A stretch of 62,000 bases of DNA from Mesostigma viride. Lineage: Eukaryota > Streptophyta > Mesostigmatophyceae > Mesostigmatales > Mesostigmataceae. The DNA lies in assembly GCA_009746045.1 (NCBI GenBank), contig RPFO01000041.1, forward strand, positions 8,307,841-8,369,840, in the 5' to 3' direction. Every line of letters starts with the position of its first letter. The stretch's first letter is position 1. Under the pieces are notes generated by a model that worked only from the letters and a program-made list of their open reading frames with translations, searched no databases and was not told the origin of the DNA. Shown piece after piece: positions 39,740 to 50,015 of the stretch. The translations under genes were made by a program, and so were the position numbers.

Positions 39740-41850
39740 ATTCGATATATATGAGCGAAGTCGTCGGATTACCCACTCGCCAAGTCAAGGTCTTCCTAAA
39801 AGCGAGCGGGCGCGCTAAAGAAGACTTACATTCGACCAGGAATCATCAACACGCCCAGCTGCTCGCTAAATCTAGTTGCTAAATCGCACAGCGCCGATGC
39901 AGGCCGAACGGACCTTTTTCCACAAAAAATAGGCTGCAGCTTTCACGGGGTTAAAACTATCGCGATATTTCAAATAAATGACACTCCGATCACTGTCAGC
40001 ATTGTTTGCAAGCACTCAATATGCCCCAGAATCGATGTCTAGTGCAGCACCGCCATTCATTTCTTTATCCCTGCTTTATCCATAGCCATCACCGGCCAGG
40101 CTGTCTTGCCCCGCGCACGCAGTGAAATTTTCCACCTCTAATTCGACTCCGCGACACCGGAACGGTCAGCGCGCCGCGGAATTGCGCGGGAAATGGCTCT
40201 GTTAACCGTCAACGCGGTTTCACTGAACACCGGTACTAGGCTAACCTTGTTCAGCCTGAACAGACGGCTGAGCGAAGCCATTTCGTTCAGTAAAGTTCAG
40301 AAATCCTGATACGGACTCATTTTGCAATATCGTTGGCTAATACTCGAAATCCTCGAATTCAGTCTCTTCGCGCCGATTGGTCCATTTTTAACACCATTTT
40401 AACACCAAAACCCTTAACACCAAAAAGACACCACGTCCCATGGTCGGCCGATGATGGTATGCACGTCTTGCACAAAGACCCATGTCACGTAATTGTACCG
40501 CGTAAATCATTGACCTCCGACGTAGTTGACGTAACGTAAATTGCTCTGGCGGTCCAGGGCAGGCCCACAGTGAATATAAAATGCGTAGGTCGGCCTGGTC
40601 GGGCAGGTAATTGCGCCATAGCCAAGGAAATACCTCGTGCATCATAGAGTTGTCACGTGACTTTTGTGAAAATTTCTTACCGTTGAGCGCGCGCTTACGG
40701 ATATGGCTGTCAACGTGCCATTGTGGTCGAAACGTTGGGTTCCGCAGCTTGAAATGGGTCAGATGATGACCCCTGATCGACGATGCGTTATTCTGGTACG
40801 TCAAGTATTATCAGATTCACGGAATTGGGAAGCTACGCACTGGTTATTACCTCTGCCTTGGGTCTTCACCATCAGACGAGACGTCCCAGTTGGTATCGCC
40901 GGCATCCTTCTTGGTAGCTTCCCTCTGCCTGGGCCTTCCTTTGTTTCACGGAAGTCCGCTGCACCAACTGCTGGGAACGTCGTCGCGTTAGACGTCATCG
41001 TTGCATGTATATTCAGCATGGTAACGCTGACGGATGCATGGATAGAGCGGCCATGGCCGCCTCTGCACTAGCATTAGTATCCGTGACGTATGAGCATGTC
41101 GGCCGCGCAGAACTCGGCCAGGTCATTATCGAGGCAGGTACGGCAATTCGTTTTCGTGTTGTTTGCTTGGAAACTCGCACGTCCATTCATGTCTTATGGT
41201 GGATACATTAGCGGTAATTGCAACAGCTTTCCATGCCTGCTAATGGAGGGGTTTTAGCCACTATATTGCACAGTTTGTGGCATTTCTAATTGGCGGGATA
41301 CCGTTCAGTGAGTGTAAGGTAGCGTCGTATTTGCATTTCAGCATATTTGGCAGTCAATTGTGGTCAATTATATTGCCTCATCGTTGTATCACATGGCAGT
41401 GTAGGCTGTTTGCGCGCGTGTAGTAAGCCACACACATCGGTAAACGCGGGCATTGTACTCAGTGAGACAACTCATTGATTATATGGGTCAAATGGGCTAT
41501 CCGGGTGGCCGGTTTCACCAGAGGAAAGCACCATTTGACTTTCTTTTTTCCCACGTCTCCATAGCGATGTAATGCTCACACGGGTCATATTGCCGCAGCC
41601 ACAGGGGATGCCAGATCGTTTCGACGGGTCCGATTGTGCACCCAGTGGCTTGATGCCCGTTGTGCTCACTCACAACTTAAAAGCACTCTGGTGCTCTGTG
41701 ACTGTCCAATGGGAGCACGTGTTTAATTAATTGGGCTCTCCAACTAAATTGTCAGATGCTGGGTTCAGTTGAGGTTTCTGACCCTCCCCTGAAAAAAAAA
41801 GGGGGGGATATACTTTTTATGTGTCACAAAATGATCGTCTCTTGGCTCAC
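39740..41850. other. No gene recognised
   Basis: Mixed sequence with open frames up to 138 codons and no motifs. Holds part of the AACACCAAA-type MITE (40,380-40,432) and an AT-tailed block at 41,690-41,740 (GTGCTCTGTGACTGTCCAATGGGAGCAC). A host gene with small exons cannot be excluded. Confidence 0.35.
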
Positions 41851-41854
41851 TTGG

Positions 41855-42115
41855 ACTAAATATATCATTAAATATAATTAAATTTAATTTAATTATAACA
41901 TGACACCGTTGGGAGAGCATCATGTAACACGTATTCCCTTGCTTGATGGATGGGGGTGAGCGAAGCCGCGAAACCTAAATCAGCTAGCCCTAGGCTAAAT
42001 TAAATTAAATTAAATTAAATTACAACATGCCTCCGTTGGGAGATCATATAGCACATATTCCTTGATGGGTGGGTGGAGGTGGGAGAAGCCGCGTAATTTT
42101 TAATCTGAGACGAAA
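41855..42115 (-). repeat. Two consecutive LINE 3' tails, minus strand
   Basis: Mirror image of 36,228-36,545. (AATTT)n, then ACACCGTTGGGAGAG (41,903) or CTCCGTTGGGAG (42,031-42,042), the GTAACACGTATTCC / AGCACATATTCC block, CCATCC-type repeats and GAAGCCGCG. Confidence 0.7.
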
Positions 42116-42179
42116 TATTGGGCAAATGTACTGCAATTTAGGACAGGCCCTGGACCCAATAGGAAACTTGAAGCTAGTG

Positions 42180-42335
42180 CGCGCTCCTTGGCGGGGCTAG
42201 CGCCACTTGGCACTCGACGGAGGTACGTGGTGACTCACATTTCCCTAGCCGGGGCTCCCTGGCCGGGGACCGGCCACAAAAAGTACAAGCTCTAATGTCG
42301 CGGGCGAAGCCCGCAAAACTTGTACAGTACTAACT
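42180..42335. repeat. Dispersed repeat, copy 1 of 2
   Basis: Matches 45,885-46,040. Contains CTAGCGCCACTTGGCACTCG, the near-palindrome CCCTAGCCGGGGCTCCCTGG and CGCGGGCGAAGCCCGC. Confidence 0.8.
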
Positions 42336-42439
42336 ACAGTAGACTGTTCTTCCGAAAATGGGCTCCGCCGACGAAAGTTTTAACGTGAAAGTTACAACGC
42401 ACGTTACTTGATCCTATATTCTGATCCTATATATTTCCA

Positions 42440-42905
42440 GGTAAATAGGTGTGCGTTTATTCCAAATATAACCAGTAGTAAATCCCTGCTAAGCCTAGGG
42501 TATCAAGATGTCAGTGGCTAAAACGGAGCCTTACTAGACCACGGAAGCCACTGGACTTCTAATGGGTTGTCATTCATTGGGCATGTGGGCAAAGACCCTG
42601 TTTTTGCCCAGGAGGTCATGAAAGATCTCAAGTGGGCTGGGCTTATCCTGGTCCGCGCCAGGGTCCCTGATTTTGTTTTGTTCATTTGCAACCATCCAGT
42701 AGCGTCGCATGCCGGAGTTCCATAGGTAAATGAAGCGTGAGAGAACCCCAGCTTTGTCGAAAACTGTGCGCCTATTGAACACCACATCATTTCGCACCGT
42801 CCAGATTGTATATAACACGCATGTGCGGAGCCATATCCACGCTTGTTGTGCAAAGGTGAGCTCAAGGCCAGGGGTGCCAGTGATGCCAAAGATAACTTGA
42901 TCCTA
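42440..42905 (-). pseudogene. LINE ORF2 C-terminal fragment
   Basis: The frame 42,570-42,818 reads LYTIWTVRNDVVFNRRTVF, a pattern typical of the segment after the RT in many LINE ORF2 proteins (W.IW..RN..F). It is 5'-truncated and followed by a 3' end that is repeated at 46,126-46,297. Assignment is by motif only. Confidence 0.5.
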
Positions 42906-43004
42906 TATATTAATTTAGCAATTGGGGGTCATCCCGCACTATCCAAGGCATCGCGGAGTACACAGCCAATCCAAAACAACCGGAATCACTAACCACCAAT
43001 CCCA

Positions 43005-44660
43005 GCGAGCGAGCGAAGCGAGCGAGCACCGTACTGCGCACCAATCCGCGAGCGAAGCGAGCACCGTACTATTCCAGCGGGCAGCGGGCAGCGTACTGCG
43101 CACCAATCCGCGAGCGAAGCGAGCACCGTACTATTCCAGCGGGCAGCAGGCAGCGTACTGCGCACCAATCCGCGAGCGAAGCGAGCACCGTACTATTCCA
43201 GCGGGCAGCGGGCAGCGTACTGCGCACCAATCCGCGAGCGAAGCGAGCACCGTACTATTCCAGCGGGCAGCGGGCAGCGTACTGCGCACCAATCCGCAAG
43301 CGAAGCGAGCACCGTACTATTCCAGCGGGCAGCGGGCAGCGGGCAGCGCGCAGCGGACAGCGGGCAGCGGGCAGCGGGCAGCGGGCTGCGGGCAGCGGGC
43401 AGCGGGCAGCGGGCAGCGGGCAGCGGGCAGCGGGGCAAAGTACTGCCAAAAAAAGGGACCCTGTTTTGGGCTGGGCGAAGCCAGCGGCCTGCGCGCAGCG
43501 CACAGCGAGCGCAGCGAGCTGTGCGCCGGCTGCGCGCGGCGAGCGAGCGAAGCGAGCGAGCACCGTACTGCGCACCAATCCGCGAGCGAAGCGAGCACCG
43601 TACTATTCCAGCGGGCAGCGGGCAGCGTACTGCGCACCAATCCGCGAGCGAAGCGAGCACCGTACTATTCCAGCGGGCAGCGGGCAGCGTACTGCGCACC
43701 AATCCGCGAGCGAAGCGAGCACCGTACTATTCCAGCGGGCAGCGGGCAGCGTACTGCGCACCAATCCGCGAGCGAAGCGAGCACCGTACTATTCCAGCGG
43801 GCAGCGGGCAGCGTACTGCGCACCAATCCGCGAGCGAAGCGAGCACCGTACTATTCCAGCGGGCAGCGGGCAGCGTACTGCGCACCAATCCGCGAGCGAA
43901 GCGAGCACCGTACTATTCCATGGCGGGCAGCGGGCAGCGTACTGCGCACCAATCCGCGAGCGAAGCGAGCACCGTACTATTCCAGCGGGCAGCGGGCAGC
44001 GGGCAGCGGGCAGCGGGCAGCGGGCAGCGGGCAGCGCGCAGCGGGCAGCGGGCAGCGCGCAGCGGGCAGCGGGCAGCGGGCAGCGGGCAGCGGGCAGCGG
44101 GCTGCGGGCAGCGGGCAGCGGGCAGCGGGCAGCGGGCAGCGGGCTGCGGGCAGCGGGCAGCGGGCAGCGGGGCGAAGTACTGCCAAAAAAAGGGACCCTG
44201 TTTTGGGCAGGGCGAAGCCAGCGGGTGCCACTAGTCCTATATACTAATTTAGCAATGTAAGGTAATCCGCCACTATCCAGGGCATCGCGGAGTACCCCGC
44301 CAATCCAAAAGAACCGGAATCACTAACCTCCAATCCCAGCGAGCGAGCGGCCGCGCCAGCGGCCTGCGCGCAGCGCACAGCGAGCGCAGCGAGCTGTGCG
44401 CTGCGCGCGGCGAGCGAGCGCAGCGAGCTGTGCGCCGGCTGCGCGCGGCGAGCGAGCGAAGCGAGCGAGCACCGTACTGCGCACCAATCCGCAAGCGAAG
44501 CGAGCACCGTACTATTCCAGCGGGCAGCGGGCTGCGGGCTGCGGGCAGCGGGCAGCGGGCAGCGGGCAGCGGGCAGCGGGCAGCGGGCAGCGGGCAGCGG
44601 GCAGCGGGGCGAAGTACTGCCAAAAAAAGGGACCCTGTTTTGGGCTGGGCGAAGCCAGCG
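43005..44660. repeat. 62-bp and 7-bp GC-rich satellites
   Basis: Arrays of a 62-bp unit (holding GCGAGCGAAGCGAGCACC and TACTGCGCACCAATCCG) alternate with arrays of a 7-bp unit, GCGGGCA. Each of three blocks ends with the same module, AAAAAAGGGACCCTGTTTTGGGC then GCGAAGCCAGCGG (about 43,445, 44,187 and 44,622). Long open frames (Ala/Arg/Ser-rich) in several directions are repeat artefacts. Confidence 0.92.
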
Positions 44661-44675
44661 GGTGCCACTAGTAGT

Positions 44676-44830
44676 CATTAAAAGTCAGTTTTTCAGGCTT
44701 TTGGACGTGCGACTAGACTGTTCTTCCGAACATGGGCTCCGCCGACGAAAGTTTTAACGTGACAGTTACAACGCACGTTACTTGATAGTCATTAAAAGTC
44801 AGTTTTTCAGGCTTTTGGACGTGCGAGTCC
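44676..44830. repeat. Duplicated ~50-bp AGTCATTAAAAGTCAG block
   Basis: TAGTCATTAAAAGTCAG...GGACGTGCGA occurs at 44,673 and 44,787. Between them is GTTCTTCCGAACATGGGCTC...CGCACGTTACTTGAT, which also occurs at 42,343-42,412. Confidence 0.75.
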
Positions 44831-45159
44831 CAAAGTTGTTGTTGTTGTGTCCCACGCCGCCCATGGGCAGCAGAGAATCTAAGGTGGCCGAGGGCCGGAT
44901 ATATTTAGTATCGTGTCCCAAATTAGTTAGTATCGAGTCCCAAAGTACTTTTTCCTCCTGTTGTCTGTTGACGAGGCTTTCGTATTTGGCAAGCGTTACA
45001 CCGAACCGAACGACTGACGAGCACGTTGCCGCTCGGACTGCCGTTTTGGGCTGGGCGGAGCCAGCGGGTCACAGTCAAATACTGTTGAACACTGAACAGG
45101 TTGTTGTTGTTGTTGTTGTTGCCCACGCCGCACAACTATTATCAACATATATACTAAAT

Positions 45160-45545
45160 TTTGTAAAACGCAGCCGTGGCACAATTTTAGCTAACACTCT
45201 TTCGAACGGCTTTCGGCTCCAGCCACTCAGCGGCGCGACTTACAGTCCGCTTGACGAATGAGCTGCGCGAAATTTCGTTGCGACCAATCACGAAAAGGTC
45301 AAACCACGGCGCGCCCATTTTTGAGGTTTCTAAAGCGTTACATCCAGATGAGCCATTTGGCAGAGGTCCGTATGCCCAGATTGCAGCAGGAGCCAAACTC
45401 TGCGATTTCCTGTGTTCGCGAGCTCCAGATATAACCGTCGCAAACTTTTGGGCTGTTGGACCAAACTTTCTGTTGGGGAAATCCTGTTACAAACGCGCCG
45501 GAAGCTCACACGTGGATTTTCCTCTTCTCCACCGCCTGTAAGCGA
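45160..45545 (+). repeat. Dispersed ~380-bp repeat, copy 2
   Basis: Second copy of 30,476-30,872 in the same orientation, with the same 96-codon frame at 45,251-45,541. Upstream lies a (GTT)n run at 45,101-45,121. Confidence 0.75.
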
Positions 45546-46125
45546 TTTTTCCCTGCTGTCTGCGGGGTTGGCGAGGTCACTCATCCCCGCGCGCATCGCG
45601 CTCCCGTGCAGGGGTAGCAGTCAATCTGGAGCTTGAACTCCGCAAGTAGTTCGCGAGCTCCGTCCAATGCGCGGTTGCTCAGTTTGTCCCTTTGTAGCAA
45701 TGTAGATACTGTAAAACTTTGCAATAAGTTGCTTACGTAGACTTCAGGCGCCAAGGCACAGCTCATCATATAACAGCTCGAGTCGTACCGGGTTCGAGCC
45801 TTCATAGAGCCCCCCAATTTCATGTCGGATTTTTTTCCTTCACCCTTTTGCCAAACTCCATGAATCTTGTGGTCGAAACTCTAAAGCTAGCGCGCGCACC
45901 TTGGCGGGACTAGCGCCACTTGGCACTCGACGGAGGTACGTGGTGACTCACATCTCCCTAGCCGGGGCTCCCTGGCCGGGGACCGGCCACAAAAAGTACA
46001 AGCTCTAATGTCGCGGGCGAAGCCCGCAAAACTTGTTACTGTACTGTTTTTGTTTGGATGTCAACACAAGATGGCACAACTGACAACAGGCATGGCAAGC
46101 GTTATGTTTTTTCTAGGTAAATAGG
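45545..46125. other. No gene recognised; holds dispersed repeat copy 2
   Basis: Unassigned sequence, then at 45,885-46,040 the second copy of the 42,180-42,335 repeat. Confidence 0.5.
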
Positions 46126-46297
46126 TGTACGTTTATTCCAAATATAACCAGTAGTTAATCCCTGCTAAGCCTAGGGTATCAAGATGTCAGTGGCTAAAAC
46201 GGAGCCTTACTAGACCACGGAAGCCACTGGACTTCTAATGGGTTGTCATTGGGCATGTGGGTAAAGATCCTTTTTTGCCCATGAGGTCATGAAAGAT
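46126..46297 (-). pseudogene. LINE 3' fragment cut by LTR retrotransposon
   Basis: Matches 42,440-42,626 with small deletions and stops at GTCATGAAAGAT. In the intact copy the sequence runs on (CTCAAGTGGGC), so 46,297/46,298 is the insertion boundary of the LTR element. Confidence 0.75.
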
Positions 46298-46971
46298 AGT
46301 TAGCATTTTGGGCAACCAATATGCTAAGTGGATGCAGTTTGGAAAGACCTTTCCAACGCCGTGCTGACCGCCTGAAACAGACAAGGGACAAGAAAGATAT
46401 GAGGTCCCGAAGTCCTAGCCGTCCGCGGTCGGCGAGGGTGCAACCTTCTGGGATAGTGGACAGGACACGTGGCAGGCCGTGCCTGCACAGGCTTAGCCTG
46501 ACTATCACGTGACTGTAGTCCACGTAGACCAGGAGGGACAGCAGCCTGCGACTGGTGGGGTACTGGAACTGGCACAAGGCTGCAAGGATACTAGGTCTTG
46601 CAGGCTTGTGACAGGTCCTGTACTTCCTAGGTTGCAGGTGGCTAGGTAAATCCAGTTCGTCCTGGCTCTGCAAGGATGCCAGTGGACGTTGAGGATTTGC
46701 TAGCAAGCCTGCAATATGCCTCGTCACACCGATGGGAACGAGGAGCAACAAAGAAGCATATAGCTTGGTCATGGGGATGGCCAAGCTATCTCGGAAGCAC
46801 GCGCTCTGGTTGCCCACTTGAACGTGGAAGCGACCAACAAGGTGTGGCTTGGTGTTTGGGCTAAGGGTTGCTGTCCCCAGCAATTGGCTCAAGCTTTGCG
46901 TGAAAGACCAAGAGCTCACACGCTCTGGGCTGGTTCGTCTAACTCGTACTATTGGTTCCGTGGCGCATTTC

Positions 46972-48111
46972 ATGGCGGAAGGAATTCCGGCGCTTGCGCA
47001 ATCGCCAAGCCAAGGAGCCGCAGTGCCGCGGCAGGAGGCAGAAGGACCCCTGCATCCATACAGCCAGCCAGAAACCACGTCCACGTTTGTACAAGCTGCG
47101 CATTTGGCGAGGGGCTTGGCGCGGGGAGGCTGGGTAGCTGTTTTCGGCAACTCGGAAGGGCCGTCTGCCAACGACCCTGTTGTGATGCGTGTGCGGGCCA
47201 CGACTTCTCCGGGGGAGACGAGTCGTGTGACGGTGGAGCGCTTGATTGCGCTGAGAGACGAGGTCGCAGCGCTTATCTACAGCCTTGAGATCGCCTATCA
47301 AGGTGGTCACGTTACGCTACAGGGTTTGGATCTTGCTCGAGAGGCGTTGGGACAGCTAGTCGCCATCAGCCTTGGTGCCACCCGATTATTTAACCATTGG
47401 GTCGCAACAAGTTCCCTCGGTGAAGGGACGAACGCTTCACACCTCGTGCGTGACGCGCAGGTGCGTGAGCAGGACAGCCCCTGGTCCTCGCAAGAGGTAG
47501 TTGCTCAAACCTGTGAGCACCTTGTTAACATTTTGCTTCAAGAGTCGCGAGGCCACGCAGATCGGTGGCTTATCACCACGCGTCCTGCCGGCATCTGGTC
47601 CACATTAGACACTCCTCGTGTTGTTGGAGCCCCCGGTGCATACGGTCCGTCGGTGGAAATCGTCACAGGTCGGGACCTGTCTCCGCAGGCAGTGCACGAC
47701 GAGTTCGTCGACCGCCCGTCGGGTATTATTGCACGCTCGTCCCAGCAGTTGGACGAGGGAGACGGTTCTGCAGCAGGGTTCTCCGAGCGGCAACGTGCAG
47801 ATTATCACATCCCGCCGGAGCCGTTGCACGACTACAGCGCTTACGGCCTTGGGGCATACAACGAGCGACGAGGTGGGGGAGGACGCTGGGTGCGTAACGT
47901 GGTGTGGGGCAGGCGCCCTAACGAGAGGCGTGTGCCGTTTGACCAAACCGCAGACGGGAGGCCCGTCAGTCGCCTTCTTGGACCTTATTCTGAGGAGGAG
48001 GTGCGAGCTATTCCTCGGGTGAGGACGCCGGTGGCTGTCACTGCTGAAGAGCGGGAGAGAGAAGCCGCCGCTGAGGCAGAGCGCGAGGCAGAGGAGCTGC
48101 CCGACGCTTGA
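46972..48111 (+). CDS. ORF1 of the Copia-like element, unknown function
   Basis: The first ATG in frame is 46,972 (the frame is open from about 46,849 without ATG), giving 379 residues. It has a helical middle (RVTVERLIALRDEVAALIY, ALGQLVAISLGATRLFNHW), a stretch with RPSGIIARSSQQLDEGDG and a short C-terminal coiled coil (TAEEREREAAAEAERE). It ends 58 bp before the gag ATG and lies in another frame. An extra ORF upstream of gag is unusual for Copia elements. It may be a divergent capsid or accessory protein; I do not recognise a family. Confidence 0.65.
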   Translation: MAEGIPALAQSPSQGAAVPRQEAEGPLHPYSQPETTSTFVQAAHLARGLARGGWVAVFGNSEGPSANDPVVMRVRATTSPGETSRVTVERLIALRDEVAALIYSLEIAYQGGHVTLQGLDLAREALGQLVAISLGATRLFNHWVATSSLGEGTNASHLVRDAQVREQDSPWSSQEVVAQTCEHLVNILLQESRGHADRWLITTRPAGIWSTLDTPRVVGAPGAYGPSVEIVTGRDLSPQAVHDEFVDRPSGIIARSSQQLDEGDGSAAGFSERQRADYHIPPEPLHDYSAYGLGAYNERRGGGGRWVRNVVWGRRPNERRVPFDQTADGRPVSRLLGPYSEEEVRAIPRVRTPVAVTAEEREREAAAEAEREAEELPDA

Positions 48112-48169
48112 AGTCCTGTCTTCTTTTGCGTACCCTTGCGTGTTGCAGTGTCGCTTTGTACCTAATATA

Positions 48170-49555
48170 ATGCCTCGTGGGAAGGCCGGCGACGGCGACA
48201 AAGGTGAGGAGGAGAGGCCTGTGGAGACGGGCCAGGTGGTGCGAAAGGAGAAGGAGCCCATGGCGGGGGAAGCGATCCCGGCTAGTAACGGTGACGGGAG
48301 CAAGAGGCCGGGAGGCAAGCGCAAACATGAGGAGGCGATGGAGGAGGCCAAACGGGCGCGGGCGGAGTGGCCTTCAGATGCTGTGCTGGTCGCTGGCGGA
48401 CAACCAACGCTGGAGAAACGTAAGAGGGACTTGTCCTCTGACGATAATGGTAAGCGTCGTCATGTAGATGTGCCCTCCCCCAACCCTGCTGGCCCAAGTG
48501 GTGTCGTAACTGTGACGCCCGCTGTGGCTGGTGTCGCTGCTGTGACTCCCCCTGTGGCTGAGACAGTTAGGGCGTTACCGGGGTCGAGGCCTCACATGAG
48601 CGCCGTGTCCGTCATGAATGGCCAAAAGCCTCTCTGTCCACCATTAGCGCAGGAAGCACTAGATAAATGGCTTGAGGACATGGAGCTGGTGGTGCTCTCT
48701 GTGGATCCCACCGTGAATCTAGTGCAAGTCTTTCATTCCTCAACATGCAACCGGGATTCCTCTGAACGTGTGCGAGAAAAGACTAGGGTGGCTGTGAAGG
48801 ACAAGCTAACCTGGGCACAGTTCCTGGATGGACTGAGGGAGGAGTTTTCAGACAAGGTTTTAAACCTCACAAACTACTATAAACACCAGTATGACAGGTT
48901 CGAGATCATTGGCCCTGTTGCAGAGGAGTGGGCCAGGCTCAACCGTATCAGAGACAAGGGGGCCAAGTATGGCTTCCTGGTCACAGATAGAGCCTTGGCA
49001 GACTATTTCCTGGACCGAATGGGGTTGAGTGTGGATGGGAGGAACAGTGCCCGCATGTTTCTGAACCAGACAGATGGGTCCTTGCGTGCTCTAGAGCTGG
49101 TCATCCTTAGTATCAGGAAGCCAGACCCTGCCTGCAAAGCCATTCAGTCCCACGGCAGCAATGCCACCTCCGCTGCACAGGCCCAAGGTGATGTCCCCGG
49201 GTACCCAGCCCGAAATGGGGCAAGGCCCAACAAGCGTAGGCGCTTCAGGCGCCAGAGGAATGGGGCTCAGGGTGGCAAGGGTGCAGGTTCCCAAGGAGGG
49301 GTTGGGAGCCAGCAAGCTGGTGGTCAGCAGGGCAAGGGTGGCCAAGGGCAAGGCAAGAGCCAAGCTCAAGGCAATCAGGGCAAGCAGGGTGGGCAGTCTC
49401 AGGGAGGCCAGGGGAAGCCTGGCAAGGGTGGGGCTGGGTCTGGAAAGAAGGGTGGAGCATGCTTTGTGTGTGGCAAGGAAGGTCACTGGCGTCGTGAGTG
49501 CCCTGACAGGAAGGCCAAGCCTGCTGGAGCAGGGGGCCAGTCTGGGCAGCAGTGA
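48170..49555 (+). CDS. gag: Gag with CCHC zinc knuckle
   Basis: The ATG at 48,170 (MPRGKAGDGDKG) is the first in the frame; 461 residues. N-terminal charged and disordered part, then a capsid-like helical region (EALDKWLEDMELVVLS, TWAQFLDGLREEFSDKVL, EEWARLNRIRDKG), a Gln/Gly-rich linker and a C-terminal knuckle CFVCGKEGHWRREC (C-x2-C-x4-H-x4-C). It packages the element RNA. The pattern matches Ty1/Copia and Ty3 Gags. Stop codons TGA and TAG follow. Confidence 0.85.
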   Translation: MPRGKAGDGDKGEEERPVETGQVVRKEKEPMAGEAIPASNGDGSKRPGGKRKHEEAMEEAKRARAEWPSDAVLVAGGQPTLEKRKRDLSSDDNGKRRHVDVPSPNPAGPSGVVTVTPAVAGVAAVTPPVAETVRALPGSRPHMSAVSVMNGQKPLCPPLAQEALDKWLEDMELVVLSVDPTVNLVQVFHSSTCNRDSSERVREKTRVAVKDKLTWAQFLDGLREEFSDKVLNLTNYYKHQYDRFEIIGPVAEEWARLNRIRDKGAKYGFLVTDRALADYFLDRMGLSVDGRNSARMFLNQTDGSLRALELVILSIRKPDPACKAIQSHGSNATSAAQAQGDVPGYPARNGARPNKRRRFRRQRNGAQGGKGAGSQGGVGSQQAGGQQGKGGQGQGKSQAQGNQGKQGGQSQGGQGKPGKGGAGSGKKGGACFVCGKEGHWRRECPDRKAKPAGAGGQSGQQ

Positions 49556-49592
49556 CTAGCTACATCATCCCCTGTAAATAGTCAATCACCCC

Positions 49593-50015
49593 GTGGGGAA
49601 GGTGCATGTGCTGGATGTACATAAGGACGGGGGTGTGCCCCTTGTGCAGCACCAAGGGTGTAAGGATGTTGTTCTTCCACTGGATTGCGATAACAATGCT
49701 GCAGCTGAATTCCCTATGCCTCATGCAGGTGGTGGGTCTCCAGCAGGTGCTGGCCTGGAGGGCCAAGGGACCTTGCTGGAAGGGCCTGGAGCGGTCCAGG
49801 GTGCAGGGCCTGGCTTGGGGCGTCAGGATGGCCTGCAGGGAAGCCCTGGAACCTCAGGAGTGGATCATGTGTCCCCACACACGGTTCAGACGTCTCGCCA
49901 GGTCAGTACTGAGAGAGTGCTGAGCTATGCTGAGGCTGGCCATAGGTTACATCACATGTTTGGAATGTGGTGCAGGCCAGTCTTAGAAAGGCAGACAGGT
50001 TGTTTGCCCAGCTGA
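49593..50015 (+). CDS. Middle open frame between gag and pol
   Basis: About 140 codons, open in both copies (58,562-58,984 in copy 2, differing only at the last residue) and partly overlapping pol. Starts near GKVHVLDVHKDGGVPLVQH and is Gly/Pro/Gln-rich afterwards. This is the place where a Copia integrase would normally begin, but no HHCC or DDE pattern is visible. It may be a decayed integrase region, a spliced segment, or chance. Confidence 0.3.
   Translation: MGKVHVLDVHKDGGVPLVQHQGCKDVVLPLDCDNNAAAEFPMPHAGGGSPAGAGLEGQGTLLEGPGAVQGAGPGLGRQDGLQGSPGTSGVDHVSPHTVQTSRQVSTERVLSYAEAGHRLHHMFGMWCRPVLERQTGCLPS

Noticed and set aside
42922-44681. Ala/Arg/Ser-rich proteins of 84-441 residues
   Set aside because: All derive from the 62-bp and 7-bp satellites; several overlapping frames on both strands are equally open.
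46287-47201. 304-codon minus-strand frame (and its copy at 53,440-54,432)
   Set aside because: Antisense to the LTR and ORF1 of the Copia-like element, no motifs; the plus-strand genes explain the conservation.
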